Notes under the pieces: model-generated | Database searches by the model: none | Told to the model about the DNA's origin: nothing | What the model saw: only the letters and a program-made list of their open reading frames with translations | Assembly: GCF_014197205.1 (NCBI RefSeq) | Contig: NZ_JACIFD010000001.1 | Location: 121,946 to 185,945, forward strand | DNA length: 64,000 nt | DNA from: Canibacter oris | Lineage (GTDB): Bacteria; Actinomycetota; Actinomycetes; Actinomycetales; Microbacteriaceae | Reading direction: 5' to 3' | Shown here: positions 63,715-64,000 of the stretch, piece after piece | How the letters are laid out: the number at the start of each line of letters is the position of its first letter | How positions within the stretch are numbered: the stretch's first letter is position 1 | Translations under genes and position numbers: made by a program

Positions 63715-64000
63715 CTAGAAAGCCGTTTTCACGGTTTTCAGGCGCATAATCAAAACCACCAGGGTCGCAACAGTTAAGGAAGCCAAAACCATATGCACCC
63801 CAACTGCGAATGCTGGCAGACCGTTGCGTGCTTGATACACGCCAACAAAAATTTGCACTGTCATCAGCAGCAGCAGCGCAATGCTCCACCGAGTAGTCGG
63901 GTATTCTGACTGAATCGACCACACCACCAGCAGCAGCAAAAGCCCGGCGGTGATATACCCCGGCCAGGAGTGCAGGTGCGCCAGCAGCGAGGCATCAAAG
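63715..64000 (-). CDS. ctaA: heme A synthase (COX15/CtaA), C-terminal part only
   Basis: The frame is open from the window end to the stop at 63717-63715, giving about 95 C-terminal residues; the N-terminal part lies beyond base 64000. Three hydrophobic segments are visible (YITAGLLLLLVVWSI, WSIALLLLMTVQIFVGVYQ, VGVHMVLASLTVATLVVLIM), with histidines in HLHSWPGY and VGVHMVLAS and the NGLPAFAVGVHM segment that resembles the C-terminal heme-binding half of CtaA. It oxidises heme O to heme A. It follows ctaB head-on, 170 nt apart; no clear terminator is seen between them. Confidence 0.85.
   Translation of the reverse strand, partial: FDASLLAHLHSWPGYITAGLLLLLVVWSIQSEYPTTRWSIALLLLMTVQIFVGVYQARNGLPAFAVGVHMVLASLTVATLVVLIMRLKTVKTAF

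Overview
The window looks like chromosomal DNA of an actinomycete (Actinomycetota), most plausibly an order Micrococcales / Microbacteriaceae-like organism. The evidence is RbpA, WhiA, paired ClpP1/ClpP2 with ClpX, dgt next to dnaG, an ileS leader that looks like a translational T-box, sortase signals of the LAxTG type, and neighbourhoods familiar from that group (uvrA-uvrC-rapZ-whiA-gap-pgk-tpiA-secG-rbpA; tig-clpP1-clpP2-clpX-valS; ileS-folC-DUF4233-ndk). No rRNA, insertion sequence, prophage or CRISPR array is visible. Family placement is inference from gene order, not from a phylogeny.

Layout. 0-1.7 kb (minus): the start of a leuB-type dehydrogenase, cut by the window edge, behind a membrane-anchored DsbA-like oxidoreductase. 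1.8-6.0 kb: thrS, a HIT protein, yebC, ruvC. 6-13.8 kb: a TRIC/UPF0126 membrane protein (minus), then recO, uppS, dusB, dgt, dnaG and an orphan ABC ATPase. 13.9-17.7 kb (minus): histidine kinase, response regulator, ABC ATPase and ABC-2 permease, a sensor-exporter module with a repeated motif between the regulator and the transporter genes. 17.8-19.1 kb: tRNA-Gly, dps, tRNA-Asn, tRNA-Pro. 19.2-23.2 kb: tig, clpP1, clpP2, clpX. 23.3-26.2 kb (minus): valS and a small coupled gene. 26.3-32.1 kb: a TetR regulator divergent from a complete peptide/nickel-type ABC importer whose two ATPases are fused. 32.1-37.8 kb: T-box, ileS, folC, DUF4233. 37.9-43.0 kb (minus): the accessory part, with an orphan double-GTPase-like protein and two sortase-anchored surface proteins. 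43.5-57.6 kb: ndk, uvrB, (a 3D-like secreted protein on minus), uvrA, uvrC, rapZ, whiA, gap, pgk, tpiA, secG, rbpA. 57.7-62.5 kb (minus): pgi, tal, tkt. 62.6-64 kb: ctaB and the 3' part of ctaA (minus).

How the parts work together. Lower glycolysis (gap-pgk-tpiA) and the non-oxidative pentose phosphate genes (tkt-tal-pgi) face each other around secG/rbpA. The zwf-opcA-pgl block common between pgi and rbpA in relatives is absent here. UvrA, UvrB and UvrC supply nucleotide excision repair. ctaB and ctaA supply heme O/A for a terminal oxidase. The most interesting DNA is around the two surface proteins. One has a near-consensus promoter that would start transcription on a run of ten C/G, with a 14-bp palindrome centred near -61.5; the same palindrome occurs upstream of gap. 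The other has a Fur/Zur-type 7-1-7 operator lying inside the 17-bp spacer of its promoter.

Several genes (dsbA-like, recO, dnaG, the kinase, tetR, uvrA, perhaps ctaB) lack a Shine-Dalgarno sequence and carry a -10-like hexamer 6-8 nt before the start codon, suggesting leaderless mRNAs.
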